Shown here one piece after another: positions 24,203 through 32,243 of a stretch of 35,002 bases of DNA. The translations under genes were made by a program, and so were the position numbers. The DNA is taken from the NCBI GenBank assembly GCA_046758085.1, contig JBHHZP010000022.1, positions 1 through 35,002 of the forward strand, given 5' to 3'. The notes under the pieces were generated by a model that ran no database searches, had not been told where the DNA came from, and saw nothing but the letters and a program-made list of their open reading frames with translations. This DNA comes from VRUB01 sp046758085. GTDB lineage: Bacteria > Pseudomonadota > Gammaproteobacteria > Acidiferrobacterales > SPGG2. Within the stretch, counting starts at the first letter, position 1; every line of letters starts with the position of its first letter.

Positions 24203-25240
24203 ATGGACATATTCGAGCACGCCGCTGACCTGGGTTTCGGCGACATTCACATTAAGATCGATCCCGCGACCGGGCTTCATGCCATTATTGCCATTCACAG
24301 CACCCGTTTAGGTCCGGCCCTCGGTGGCTGTCGCTGGCTGTCCTACCCCTCTACGGAGGCGGCGTTGCTCGATGCCATGCGTCTGGCGTGCGGCATGACC
24401 TACAAGGCGGCGATCTCAGGCCTGTCCTCGGGCGGGGGCAAGGCCGTGCTCATTCGGCCACCGCACCCCATTGATCGCGAGGCCTACTTCGAGGCCTTCG
24501 GCAGTTTCGTTGACGAGCTCGGGGGACGCTATATCACCGCCGTGGACAGTGGCACCAGCGTTGTGGACATGGATATCATTGCACGGCGGACGCAACACGT
24601 GGCCAGCACGTCCGCGAGTCGTGCGGGCAGTGGCGATCCTTCGCCGCACACGGCGCTCGGTGTCCGGCGCGGCATCGAGGCCGGCGTGAAAAGCAAGCTC
24701 AAAAGGGACAGCCTGGAGGGCGTGCACGTCGCCATTCAAGGTGTGGGGCATGTGGGCTATCCACTGGCCCGGGAGCTGGCCGCGCACGGAGCCCGGTTGA
24801 CGGTGTGCGATGTAGATGAAAGCTCAGTCGAGCGTTGCGTCGATGAGTTCGGAGCCGTGAGCGTCGCAGGCGAGCGCATCTATGAGATTGAGAGTGACGT
24901 GTTCGCCCCGTGCGCTTTGGGTGCCGTCATAAACGACGAGACGCTGCCCCGACTCAACACGAAAATTGTCGGTGGCGCGGCTAACAACCAGTTGGCCGAG
25001 ATTCGACATGGGGATTTGTTGCACCGGCGCGGTATCCTGTATGCGCCGGACTACGTGATCAATGCCGGAGGAATTATTCAAATCATCGTTGATGATGAAG
25101 CTGAGATGAACGAAAAGATCCTAGGCATCTATGATACGCTTATGCGCATATTCGCGCAGTCCGACAAAATGAACCAACCACCCCGTCGTGTGGCGGATAG
25201 TATGGTCGATGCCATGCTGGCCGAAAAGAAAACCGCTTGA
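24203..25240 (+). CDS. ldh: Leucine dehydrogenase (Glu/Leu/Phe/Val dehydrogenase family)
   Basis: This 345-residue NAD-dependent enzyme deaminates leucine (and probably valine and isoleucine) to the 2-oxo acid. Catalytic residues fall at Lys68 (TYKAA), Lys80 (GGGKAV) and Asp115 (TAVDSGTS), the same numbers as in the Bacillus enzymes. The usual AEDVGT motif reads AVDSGT. The Rossmann motif is QGVGHVG (179-185), followed by an acidic Asp of CDVD that favours NAD. The C-terminal APDYVINAGGIIQI is typical. It starts the plus-strand leucine cluster and feeds the dehydrogenase complex encoded next. The ribosome binding site is weak; the ATG is the only start that gives the family N terminus. Confidence 0.94.
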   Translation: MDIFEHAADLGFGDIHIKIDPATGLHAIIAIHSTRLGPALGGCRWLSYPSTEAALLDAMRLACGMTYKAAISGLSSGGGKAVLIRPPHPIDREAYFEAFGSFVDELGGRYITAVDSGTSVVDMDIIARRTQHVASTSASRAGSGDPSPHTALGVRRGIEAGVKSKLKRDSLEGVHVAIQGVGHVGYPLARELAAHGARLTVCDVDESSVERCVDEFGAVSVAGERIYEIESDVFAPCALGAVINDETLPRLNTKIVGGAANNQLAEIRHGDLLHRRGILYAPDYVINAGGIIQIIVDDEAEMNEKILGIYDTLMRIFAQSDKMNQPPRRVADSMVDAMLAEKKTA

Positions 25241-25342
25241 GCATGGGGAGGGCACCATAGAAGTTGTTACACCATTTCCGCACTGAAAAGAAGTTCTTTG
25301 GACTACGAAAAGAACGAGTGGAGTGATAGCGACGATTCGACC

Positions 25343-26461
25343 ATGGGAAAACAAAAGCCGACAGCAGAAACCAAAGGCACTGTCTCGACTTGTGTCGCGA
25401 CATTCGAGATTCATCATACGCAATTTCTGGATCAAAACGCCGAGGTCAAGGGCTCACTACCCGAGTTTGCGCGCGAGCCGGCGAATCTGATCTCGCTTTA
25501 TCGCGCCATGGTACTCACGCGCCTCTTCGATAAGAAGGCAGTCGCGTTGCAACGCACCGGGCAGTTGGGTACGTACTCGCCGGCGCTGGGGCAAGAAGCC
25601 ACCTTTGTAGCGGTCGGCAGCGCCATGCGGCCCGAGGACGTACTGCTGCCCACTTATAGGGAGTCTGGCGCCATGTTCCTTCACGGCGTGAGCATGAAGG
25701 AGCTATTGCTGTACTGGGGTGGCGACGAGCGCGGGATGGATTACACCGTTGCGCGTGAGGACTTTCCTATCTGTGTACCCATCGCCACGCACGTACCGCA
25801 GGCGGCCGGCGTTGCCCTGGCCATGAAGCTGCGGCGCGAGCCGCGGGTTGCCGTGTGTACGCTGGGCGATGGCGGCACCTCGAAGGGAGATTTCTACGAG
25901 GCCATCAATCTCGCCGGTGTATGGCGATTGCCGGTCGTTTTCGTGGTTTGCAACAATCAGTGGGCGATCTCCTTACCGCGCCGTGAGCAGACGCGTGCAC
26001 AGACGTTGGCGCAGAAGGCGATCGCAGCCGGCATCGACGGCGAGCAGGTCGACGGCAATGACGTGATTGCCGTACGCGACCGGCTGGCGCTGGCGCTCGA
26101 GAAGGCGAGAGCGGGCGGCGGGCCCACTCTGATCGAGGCACTGAGCTATCGTATGGGTGATCACACAACCGCGGATGACGCCAGCCGTTATCGCACGCAA
26201 GAAGAGCTCAAAGAGCAATGGCGGTTCGATCCGATTAAGCGCCTGCACGATTTCCTGGTGAAAAATGGCGACTGGACAGAGCAGAAAGAGCAGGCGTTAA
26301 TTGCCGAGTGCACGCAGGAAGTTGAGCAGGCGGTCAAGGACTACCTGGCGACGCCGCCACCGCCACCCGAGAGCATGTTCGATTATCTTTACGAGACAAT
26401 ACCGGCGTCACTGGCAAGCCAGCGCGAGGCCGCTATCAAGAGAGGCACGAAACATGCCTGA
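25343..26461 (+). CDS. 2-oxoacid dehydrogenase E1 alpha, probably branched-chain (2-oxoisovalerate) type
   Basis: The 372-residue thiamine-diphosphate subunit has the TPP motif GDGGTSKGDFYEAINLAGVWRL ending in VVCNN. Databases often label this type PdhA, but the phosphorylation-loop region reads YRMGDHTTADDASRYR, which resembles the branched-chain enzyme (RxGxHxTxDDxxxYR) rather than the GHSMSDP of pyruvate dehydrogenase. The position between leucine dehydrogenase and leucine-degradation genes agrees. The ATG at 25343 is preferred over an in-frame TTG at 25298, though neither has a clear ribosome binding site. The stop overlaps E1 beta by eight bases. No regulator gene is nearby. Confidence 0.88.
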   Translation: MGKQKPTAETKGTVSTCVATFEIHHTQFLDQNAEVKGSLPEFAREPANLISLYRAMVLTRLFDKKAVALQRTGQLGTYSPALGQEATFVAVGSAMRPEDVLLPTYRESGAMFLHGVSMKELLLYWGGDERGMDYTVAREDFPICVPIATHVPQAAGVALAMKLRREPRVAVCTLGDGGTSKGDFYEAINLAGVWRLPVVFVVCNNQWAISLPRREQTRAQTLAQKAIAAGIDGEQVDGNDVIAVRDRLALALEKARAGGGPTLIEALSYRMGDHTTADDASRYRTQEELKEQWRFDPIKRLHDFLVKNGDWTEQKEQALIAECTQEVEQAVKDYLATPPPPPESMFDYLYETIPASLASQREAAIKRGTKHA

Positions 26462-27434
26462 GGTCGCGCTGGTCGAAGCCGTCAACCTGGCGCTGGCACA
26501 CGAGATGCAAGCCGATGAGAACGTGATCGTGCTGGGCGAGGATGTGGGTGTTAACGGCGGCGTATTTCGTGCAACGGTGGGCCTGCAGGAGCGTTTTGGC
26601 AAGAAGCGTGTCATGGACACACCGCTGGCCGAGACGCTGATAGCGGGGGTGTCTATCGGCATGGCCGCGCAGGGGTTCAAGCCCGTTGCCGAGATCCAGT
26701 TCATGGGATTCATTTACCCGGCAATCGATCAAATACTTAATCATGCCGCGCGATTGCGCTATCGCACGCGCGGCCGGCTTACCTGCCCTATGGTGCTGCG
26801 CGCGCCGTTCGGCGGCGGTATCCATGCGCCGGAGCATCACTCCGAGAGCACGGAAGCCATGTTCGCTCACATCCCCGGGCTTCGCGTCGTTATCCCGTCG
26901 TCACCGTTAAGAGCATATGGATTATTGCTCGCGGCCATTCGCGATCCGGACCCCGTCATTTTTCTGGAACCGAAGCGGATCTATCGTCTTGTAAAACAGG
27001 AGGTGCCCGACGACGGTAAGGCGCTGCCGTTGGACGTTTGCTTTGTGCTGCGGGAAGGATCCGACGTCACGGTCGCGACCTGGGGCGCGATGACTCACGA
27101 GACCATGATGGCTGCCGATCAACTGGCCGAAGAAGGAATCAGTGCCGAGGTAATCGATGTCGCAACGATCAAACCGTTGGATACGGAAACGATTCTGCAG
27201 TCGGTGGCGAAAACGGGTCGCTGCGTGGTCGTGCATGAAGCGGCCCAGACGGCCGGCATGGGTGCAGAGATTGCCGCACAGCTTGCAGAACATGGCCTGC
27301 TCACGTTGCTGGCGCCTGTACAACGCGTCGCGGGATACGATACGGTTATGCCGCTGTACAGGTTGGAAGATCAATATATGCCCGACACGGCCCGCATCGT
27401 GGAGGCAGTAAGAAAGACGATGGAGATGGCATGA
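26454..27434 (+). CDS. 2-oxoacid dehydrogenase E1 beta, probably branched-chain type
   Basis: The 326-residue transketolase-like subunit pairs with the upstream E1 alpha to decarboxylate 2-oxo acids. Recognisable are VLGEDVGVNGGVFRAT, RVMDTPLAETLIAGVSIGMAAQG, the GGGIHAPEHHSES loop and the C-terminal transketolase domain with VIDVATIKPLD and VHEAAQTAGMGAE. The ATG at 26454 lies inside the end of the E1 alpha gene and is preceded by AGAGG at good spacing; in-frame sequence further upstream is E1 alpha shadow. The stop overlaps the E2 start as ATGA, so all three subunits are translationally coupled. Confidence 0.93.
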   Translation: MPEVALVEAVNLALAHEMQADENVIVLGEDVGVNGGVFRATVGLQERFGKKRVMDTPLAETLIAGVSIGMAAQGFKPVAEIQFMGFIYPAIDQILNHAARLRYRTRGRLTCPMVLRAPFGGGIHAPEHHSESTEAMFAHIPGLRVVIPSSPLRAYGLLLAAIRDPDPVIFLEPKRIYRLVKQEVPDDGKALPLDVCFVLREGSDVTVATWGAMTHETMMAADQLAEEGISAEVIDVATIKPLDTETILQSVAKTGRCVVVHEAAQTAGMGAEIAAQLAEHGLLTLLAPVQRVAGYDTVMPLYRLEDQYMPDTARIVEAVRKTMEMA

Positions 27435-28537
27435 CTATTTTCAAGTTACCGGACCTCGGCGAGGGGCTGCAAGAGGCGGAGATTCGCGAGTGGCATGTCT
27501 CTGTCGGCGATGAGGTCAAGGAAGATCAACCGCTGGTTTCGGTCGAAACCGATAAGGCCATTGTCGAAATCCCCAGCCCGCGCAGTGGACACATCCAGAA
27601 ACTGAATGGAGAGCCGGGAGATATCCTCCAGGTTGGAGACCCGCTTGTCGAGTTCGAAGGCAAGGCGGGCGAGAGCGCTGACAAGGGAACCGTAGTCGGG
27701 CGCGTCGAGGTGGGTAAGGAGATCGTCAACGAGAAAGCCACCGCGTCGGGCAAGGCGGCCGTAGGCGTGAAGGCCGTGCCGGCGGTGCGCGCGCTCGCCC
27801 GGCGCCTGGACGTGGATATATCCATCGTCACCCCGAGTGGCCCCGACGGCACAGTGACCGCCGCCGACGTCCAGCGCGCGGCCAAGGTGCTGGCCGAAGT
27901 AGGGCCGCTGGAACCATTGCGGGGCGTGCGCCGGGCGATGGCCCGCAGCATGACGCAGGCACATGCCGAGGTGGCGGCGGTCACGGTTGTGGATGACGCC
28001 GACATCGATGCGTGGAAGGAAGGCGAGGATGCCACACTGCGACTGATTCGGGCGATCGCTACCGCGTGCAAGGCCGAGCCATCCCTGAATGCATGGTACG
28101 ATAGTTATGCGGTGGGGCGGCGCGTAATCGAGAAGATCGATCTTGGCATTGCCGTCGACACCGAAGAGGGGCTTTTCGTACCGGTGCTGCACAACGTGGG
28201 CAATCGCGATGCCGCCAATCTGCGCAAGGGACTGGATGCGCTCAAGCAAGATATCAAGGCGCGTACCGTGCCGCCGGAGGAGTTGCGCGGTTACACGATT
28301 ACGCTGTCCAACTTCGGGACCTTCGGTGGCCGCTACGCGGATCCCGTTGTGATGCCGCCCACCGTCGCCATCTTGGGCGCCGGTCATATTCGGGCCGAGG
28401 TCGTGGTGGTCGATGACAAGCCCGCGGTCCATCGAATCCTTCCGCTTTCGCTGAGTTTCGATCACCGCGCAGTTACGGGGGGAGAGGCCACGCGTTTCTT
28501 GATGGCCGTTATCAAGGATCTGCAATTAGCCGATTGA
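27431..28537 (+). CDS. 2-oxoacid dehydrogenase E2 (lipoamide acyltransferase)
   Basis: The 368-residue E2 has one lipoyl domain (about 1-78) with the lipoylated Lys42 in VETDKAIVEIP, a peripheral subunit-binding domain (about 115-150, AVPAVRALARRLDVD...GTVTAADV) and the acyltransferase core to the C terminus. The catalytic motif reads SFDHRAVTGGEA: His345 is present but Thr349 occupies the place of the Asp in the usual HxxxDG. I recall similar motifs in related proteobacterial E2s, so this is probably a subfamily trait. Substrate by context: isovaleryl and other branched acyl groups. No E3 (lipoamide dehydrogenase) is in the window; it must be supplied elsewhere. Confidence 0.93.
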   Translation: MTIFKLPDLGEGLQEAEIREWHVSVGDEVKEDQPLVSVETDKAIVEIPSPRSGHIQKLNGEPGDILQVGDPLVEFEGKAGESADKGTVVGRVEVGKEIVNEKATASGKAAVGVKAVPAVRALARRLDVDISIVTPSGPDGTVTAADVQRAAKVLAEVGPLEPLRGVRRAMARSMTQAHAEVAAVTVVDDADIDAWKEGEDATLRLIRAIATACKAEPSLNAWYDSYAVGRRVIEKIDLGIAVDTEEGLFVPVLHNVGNRDAANLRKGLDALKQDIKARTVPPEELRGYTITLSNFGTFGGRYADPVVMPPTVAILGAGHIRAEVVVVDDKPAVHRILPLSLSFDHRAVTGGEATRFLMAVIKDLQLAD

Positions 28538-28635
28538 CGCGTATATCATGCGAGGGGTGCTGAAGCTCCGTCCGCTGACGGGTCGTCCAGCGCGCCAACA
28601 GGCTGGAGCGTGTGTTTCGGCCGCGAGATCAAGGC

Positions 28636-30243
28636 ATGGCTATCATACAATCCAAGATTGACACCTCATCGCCCCAGTTCGCACAAAACGCGGCGAACAT
28701 GCAATCGCTGGTGAATAACCTGAAAGCGACGCTGGAGCGCGTGACCGCGGGCGGACCGGGCAAGGCACGCGAGAAGCACCTCAAGCGCGGCAAGCTGCTG
28801 GCGCGCGATCGCATCAAGATTCTGCTTGACAAAGACAGCCCGTTTGTCGAGTTCTCGGCGCTCGCCGCCAACGGTATGTACGACGATGATATTCCGAGCG
28901 CCGGTATCGTTACGGGGATCGGCCGCGTGCACGGGCAGGAGGTCGTCATTGTCGCCAACGATGCGACGGTCAAAGGCGGGACCTACTATCCCATCACAGT
29001 CAAGAAGCACCTGCGGGCGCAGGAGATCGCGCGCCAAAACCGGTTGCCCTGTATATATCTGGTCGATTCGGGCGGCGCGTTTCTCCCGCTGCAAGATGAA
29101 GTATTCCCGGACCGCGACCACTTCGGGCGCATTTTTTACAATCAGGCCACACTTTCGGCCATGGGCATACCCCAGATTGCGGTGGTGATGGGGTCATGCA
29201 CGGCGGGTGGCGCCTACGTGCCGGCGATGGCCGATGAGACGATCATCGTCAAGAACCAGGGCACGATATTCCTCGGCGGGCCACCACTGGTGAAAGCCGC
29301 CACCGGTGAGGTGGTCGATGTGGAGCAGCTCGGCGGCGGTGACGTCCACACGCGGCTATCCGGAGTGGCCGATCATCTGGCTGACGACGATGCTCACGCA
29401 TTGCAGCTCGCGCGCGACATTGTGGCTAACCTGAATTGCTACAAGGCGGGCAGTCTGCAGACAAAGCCCGTAGTCGAACCGAAGTATCCCGCCGAGGAGA
29501 TCTATGGTGTGATCCCGCGTGACGCACGCTACCAGTACAATGCCCGCGAGATCATCGCACGCATCGTCGACGGCTCGGAGTTGCACGAGTTCAAGGCGCG
29601 CTATGGAAAGACACTGGTGTGTGGTTTTGGTCACTTACACGGTTTTCCGGTCGGTATCATCGCCAACAACGGCGTGCTTTTCTCCGAGTCCGCGCTGAAA
29701 GGGACTCATTTCATCCAGCTCTGTGACCGACGCCGTATACCGATCGTATTCTTGCAGAACATCGCCGGTTTCATGGTTGGCACTAAGTTCGAGAACGAGG
29801 GTATTTCCAAGGACGGTGCCAAGATGGTGACCGCGGTGGCGTGCTCGCGGGTGCCCAAGTTCACCGTGATCGTCGGGGGTTCGTTCGGCGCCGGCAACTA
29901 TGCGATGTGCGGCCGTGCCTACGGACCGCGGCAGCTGTGGATGTGGCCGAACGCGCGCATTTCCGTGATGGGTGGCGAAACGGTCGCCACGGTGCTGTCG
30001 ATTGTAAAACGCGACAGCATGGCCGCACGCGGCGAGCAATGGGGCGGCGAGGAGGAAGAGGCGTACAAGGAGAAATTGCGCAAGCAGTATGACATTCAGG
30101 GCCATCCTTATTACGCGACGGCCCGCCTGTGGGACGATGGCGTCATCGATCCCGTCGACACGCGAAAGGTATTGGCCATGGGGATCGCCGCGGCCTTGAA
30201 CGCGCCGATCGAGAAGACGGACTATGGTGTGTTTCGTATGTAA
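28636..30243 (+). CDS. liuB: Methylcrotonoyl-CoA carboxylase carboxyltransferase (beta) subunit
   Basis: The 535-residue acyl-CoA carboxyltransferase transfers CO2 from biotin to 3-methylcrotonyl-CoA. Both crotonase-like halves are present, with YLVDSGGAFLPLQDEVFPDRDHFGRIFYNQA and GSCTAGGAYVPAMADE in the first and FLQNIAGFMVG, GSFGAGNYAMCGRAYGPR in the second; these are methylcrotonyl-specific in style, unlike propionyl-CoA carboxylase. The ATG at 28636 gives the MAIIQSKIDTSSPQF start; a GTG at 28612 would add eight residues. The biotin-carrying alpha subunit (liuD/mccA) and isovaleryl-CoA dehydrogenase (liuA), usual operon partners, are missing from the window. Confidence 0.94.
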   Translation: MAIIQSKIDTSSPQFAQNAANMQSLVNNLKATLERVTAGGPGKAREKHLKRGKLLARDRIKILLDKDSPFVEFSALAANGMYDDDIPSAGIVTGIGRVHGQEVVIVANDATVKGGTYYPITVKKHLRAQEIARQNRLPCIYLVDSGGAFLPLQDEVFPDRDHFGRIFYNQATLSAMGIPQIAVVMGSCTAGGAYVPAMADETIIVKNQGTIFLGGPPLVKAATGEVVDVEQLGGGDVHTRLSGVADHLADDDAHALQLARDIVANLNCYKAGSLQTKPVVEPKYPAEEIYGVIPRDARYQYNAREIIARIVDGSELHEFKARYGKTLVCGFGHLHGFPVGIIANNGVLFSESALKGTHFIQLCDRRRIPIVFLQNIAGFMVGTKFENEGISKDGAKMVTAVACSRVPKFTVIVGGSFGAGNYAMCGRAYGPRQLWMWPNARISVMGGETVATVLSIVKRDSMAARGEQWGGEEEEAYKEKLRKQYDIQGHPYYATARLWDDGVIDPVDTRKVLAMGIAAALNAPIEKTDYGVFRM

Positions 30244-30253
30244 AACCGAGTTC

Positions 30254-30337
30254 CAAGTGGCAAGTGGCGAGTAGCAAGGATAAAAATACACATAACCGGC
30301 GCCCTGTTTGTCTTCCTTGCTACTTGAAACTTGCTAC
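30254..30337. repeat. Snap-back AGTAGC-type repeat between liuB and liuC
   Basis: AGTAGCAAGGA (30270-30280) and TCCTTGCTACT (30314-30324) are perfect 11-bp complements. Each arm continues outward as degenerate reiterations of CAAGTGGC or TACTTGAAAC-type units. The result is a long hairpin in the 116-base gap between liuB and liuC. The units resemble those of the hairpin at 17172-17232. It may attenuate transcription or stabilise the upstream mRNA. Confidence 0.5.
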
Positions 30338-30359
30338 TTTCTACTGTCCAAAGGTAACG

Positions 30360-31133
30360 ATGGCTGATCAATTACTCGTAGACACTGATGGCCGCGGGGT
30401 CACCACGCTAACCCTTAACCGTCCCGAGCGGCACAACGCGTTTGATGACAAGCTGATAAACACGCTGCTCGCCACGTTACAACAGATCGAGCAGGACCCA
30501 GCTACGCGTGCGTTGGTGTTAACGGGTGCGGGCAAGTCGTTTTCCAGTGGCGCGGATCTGGCATGGATGCGTACCATGGCCAGCTACGATGAGAAAACCA
30601 ATCGCGAGGATGCCCAACGCCTGGCCAGGCTGATGGAGGTCTTGAACAACCTGGCCAAACCGGTAGTGGCTCGGGTAAACGGGTCGGCATACGGCGGTGC
30701 CGTGGGTCTCATCGCCTGTTGTGACATCGTGATCGCCAGTGAGCATGCCGAGTTTGCGCTGACGGAGGTACGCCTTGGGCTTGCGCCCGCGGTAATATCG
30801 CCATACGTGATCGCGGCTATCGGCGCGCGGCAGGCGCGGCGGTTGTTCCTGAATGCCGAGCGTATTTCCAGTGATGAAGCGCGCCGGATCGGACTGGTAC
30901 ACGAGGTTGCGAGCGACGAGGCGCTGTCCGCGGCGGTGGACAAGCATGTGCACTACCTGTTGAAGGCGGGTCCGAACGCGCTCGCGCAGTGTAAGCGTCT
31001 GGTGTTAGAGCAGACGCCCGGTATATCAACCGAGGATACAGTTGATCTGATTGCGCGGCTTCGCGTGTCAGCGGAAGGCCAGGAAGGCATGGCCGCGTTC
31101 TTCGACAAGCGCAAGCCGAGCTGGATCAAGTAG
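30360..31133 (+). CDS. liuC: Enoyl-CoA hydratase/isomerase family, probable methylglutaconyl-CoA hydratase
   Basis: The 257-residue crotonase-fold enzyme would hydrate 3-methylglutaconyl-CoA to HMG-CoA in leucine breakdown. The oxyanion-hole regions are GKSFSSGADLAWM and GSAYGGAVGL. The segment TEVRLGLAPAVISPYV is typical of the LiuC group, with a catalytic-type Glu. The ATG at 30360 has AAAGG five bases upstream and is chosen over far-upstream in-frame sequence that runs through liuB and the repeat. HMG-CoA lyase follows after seven bases, which supports the assignment over a generic enoyl-CoA hydratase. Confidence 0.9.
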   Translation: MADQLLVDTDGRGVTTLTLNRPERHNAFDDKLINTLLATLQQIEQDPATRALVLTGAGKSFSSGADLAWMRTMASYDEKTNREDAQRLARLMEVLNNLAKPVVARVNGSAYGGAVGLIACCDIVIASEHAEFALTEVRLGLAPAVISPYVIAAIGARQARRLFLNAERISSDEARRIGLVHEVASDEALSAAVDKHVHYLLKAGPNALAQCKRLVLEQTPGISTEDTVDLIARLRVSAEGQEGMAAFFDKRKPSWIK

Positions 31134-31140
31134 CATCGTC

Positions 31141-32037
31141 ATGCCGAGCTATCCGCAGCGCGTCAAGGTGGTAGAGGTCGGCCCGCGCGATGGGCTGCAG
31201 AACGAACCCAAGCCCATCGACACCGATACCAAGGTCGAGTTTATCAATCGCCTGAGCGATACGGGACTATCCGTCATCGAGGCGACCAGTTTTGTCAGCC
31301 CGAAGTGGGTGCCGCAGCTTGCCGATGCGGATGAGGTCATGGCGCGCATCACGCGCAAAACAGATGTGTCCTACCCGGCGCTCGTGCCCAATATCAAGGG
31401 GTTGGAGCGCGCGCTCGCGGCCGGGGTTAAAGAGATCGCGGTGTTCTCAGCGGCGTCCGAGGTCTTTTCGCAAAAGAATACGAACTGCTCCATCGACGAG
31501 TCGATCGAACGCTTTCGTCCCGTGATCGCCCGGCTCCAGGATGAGGGTGTGCGGGTGCGGGGTTACATCTCTTGTGGGCTCGGCTGCCCCTACGAGGGCG
31601 CTGTCGATCCGCAGCGCGTCGCCGCAGTCGCAAGACAACTGTACAGGCTCGGTTGCTACGAAATATCCCTCGGCGATACCATCGGCATCGGTACGCCGCT
31701 GCAAGCAAGAGACATGGTCGCGACAGTCGCTCGCGTTGTGCCGATGGAGCACCTGGCGGTGCACTTTCATGACACACGCGGGCAGGCACTGGCGAATATC
31801 CTTGCCTGTCTCGAGCTCGGTGTGTCGGTGGTCGATTCGTCGGTCGGCGGTCTTGGTGGTTGTCCGTATGCCAGCGGTGCGACCGGCAACGTCGCGACAG
31901 AAGATGTACTTTATATGTTGCACGGCATGGATATCGAGACGGGTGTCGAGTTGGACCGGCTCATCGAGGTGGGACGCTTTATCAACGCAAAGCTCCAGCG
32001 CGAAACCCAAAGCCGGGTAGCGCGGACGAACGCGTAG
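31141..32037 (+). CDS. liuE: Hydroxymethylglutaryl-CoA lyase
   Basis: The 298-residue TIM-barrel lyase splits HMG-CoA into acetoacetate and acetyl-CoA, the final leucine step. Active-site and signature segments are EVGPRDGLQNE near the N terminus, SFVSPKWVPQLAD, GYISCGLGCPYEG, HFHDTRGQALAN and SVGGLGGCPYASGATGNVATED, which contains the catalytic Cys loop. The ATG at 31141 follows liuC by seven bases; in-frame sequence upstream (31051) lies in liuC. The C terminus is followed after eight bases by the left arm of a palindromic-ended element. Confidence 0.96.
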   Translation: MPSYPQRVKVVEVGPRDGLQNEPKPIDTDTKVEFINRLSDTGLSVIEATSFVSPKWVPQLADADEVMARITRKTDVSYPALVPNIKGLERALAAGVKEIAVFSAASEVFSQKNTNCSIDESIERFRPVIARLQDEGVRVRGYISCGLGCPYEGAVDPQRVAAVARQLYRLGCYEISLGDTIGIGTPLQARDMVATVARVVPMEHLAVHFHDTRGQALANILACLELGVSVVDSSVGGLGGCPYASGATGNVATEDVLYMLHGMDIETGVELDRLIEVGRFINAKLQRETQSRVARTNA

Positions 32038-32045
32038 CCGTTAAA

Positions 32046-32221
32046 CTCGCTGGTGTCACCGTGCGGCTCCGGCGTTCCGCTTTTTCCGCCCGCGCCCTGG
32101 GGCCGCGTGACGGCACGTCCCTGTGCCGGCGCGCGGGCGGGGCATCCTGCCCTCGCCCCGTTGGGCCTTTTCCAGGGCACAGGCGGGGCTCCACGAGTCG
32201 CCTTACGGTGACACCAGCGAG
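32046..32221. repeat. Palindromic-ended intergenic element, copy A (MITE-like)
   Basis: Perfect 16-bp inverted repeats, CTCGCTGGTGTCACCG (32046-32061) and its complement (32206-32221), bound a 176-base GC-rich unit in the gap between liuE and the reductase gene. Its reverse complement matches the element at 33308-33454 over most of its length (shared blocks GGGCAGGATG, CAGGGA, GGCGGAAAA, CGGAGCCG). It encodes nothing plausible. I saw no target-site duplication. Confidence 0.65.
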
Positions 32222-32243
32222 CACATCGGAGGATGAGAGCGAC

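Noticed and set aside
24529..24735. Small minus-strand frames within leucine dehydrogenase
   Set aside because: Shadows of a gene whose catalytic residues are all in place on the other strand.
27446..28525. 359-codon minus-strand frame within the E2 gene
   Set aside because: Complete antisense shadow of a gene with clear lipoyl and catalytic domains.
31860..32243. N-terminal extension of the reductase frame into liuE
   Set aside because: It runs through the end of HMG-CoA lyase and the palindromic element; the family start is the ATG at 32244 with GGAGG upstream.
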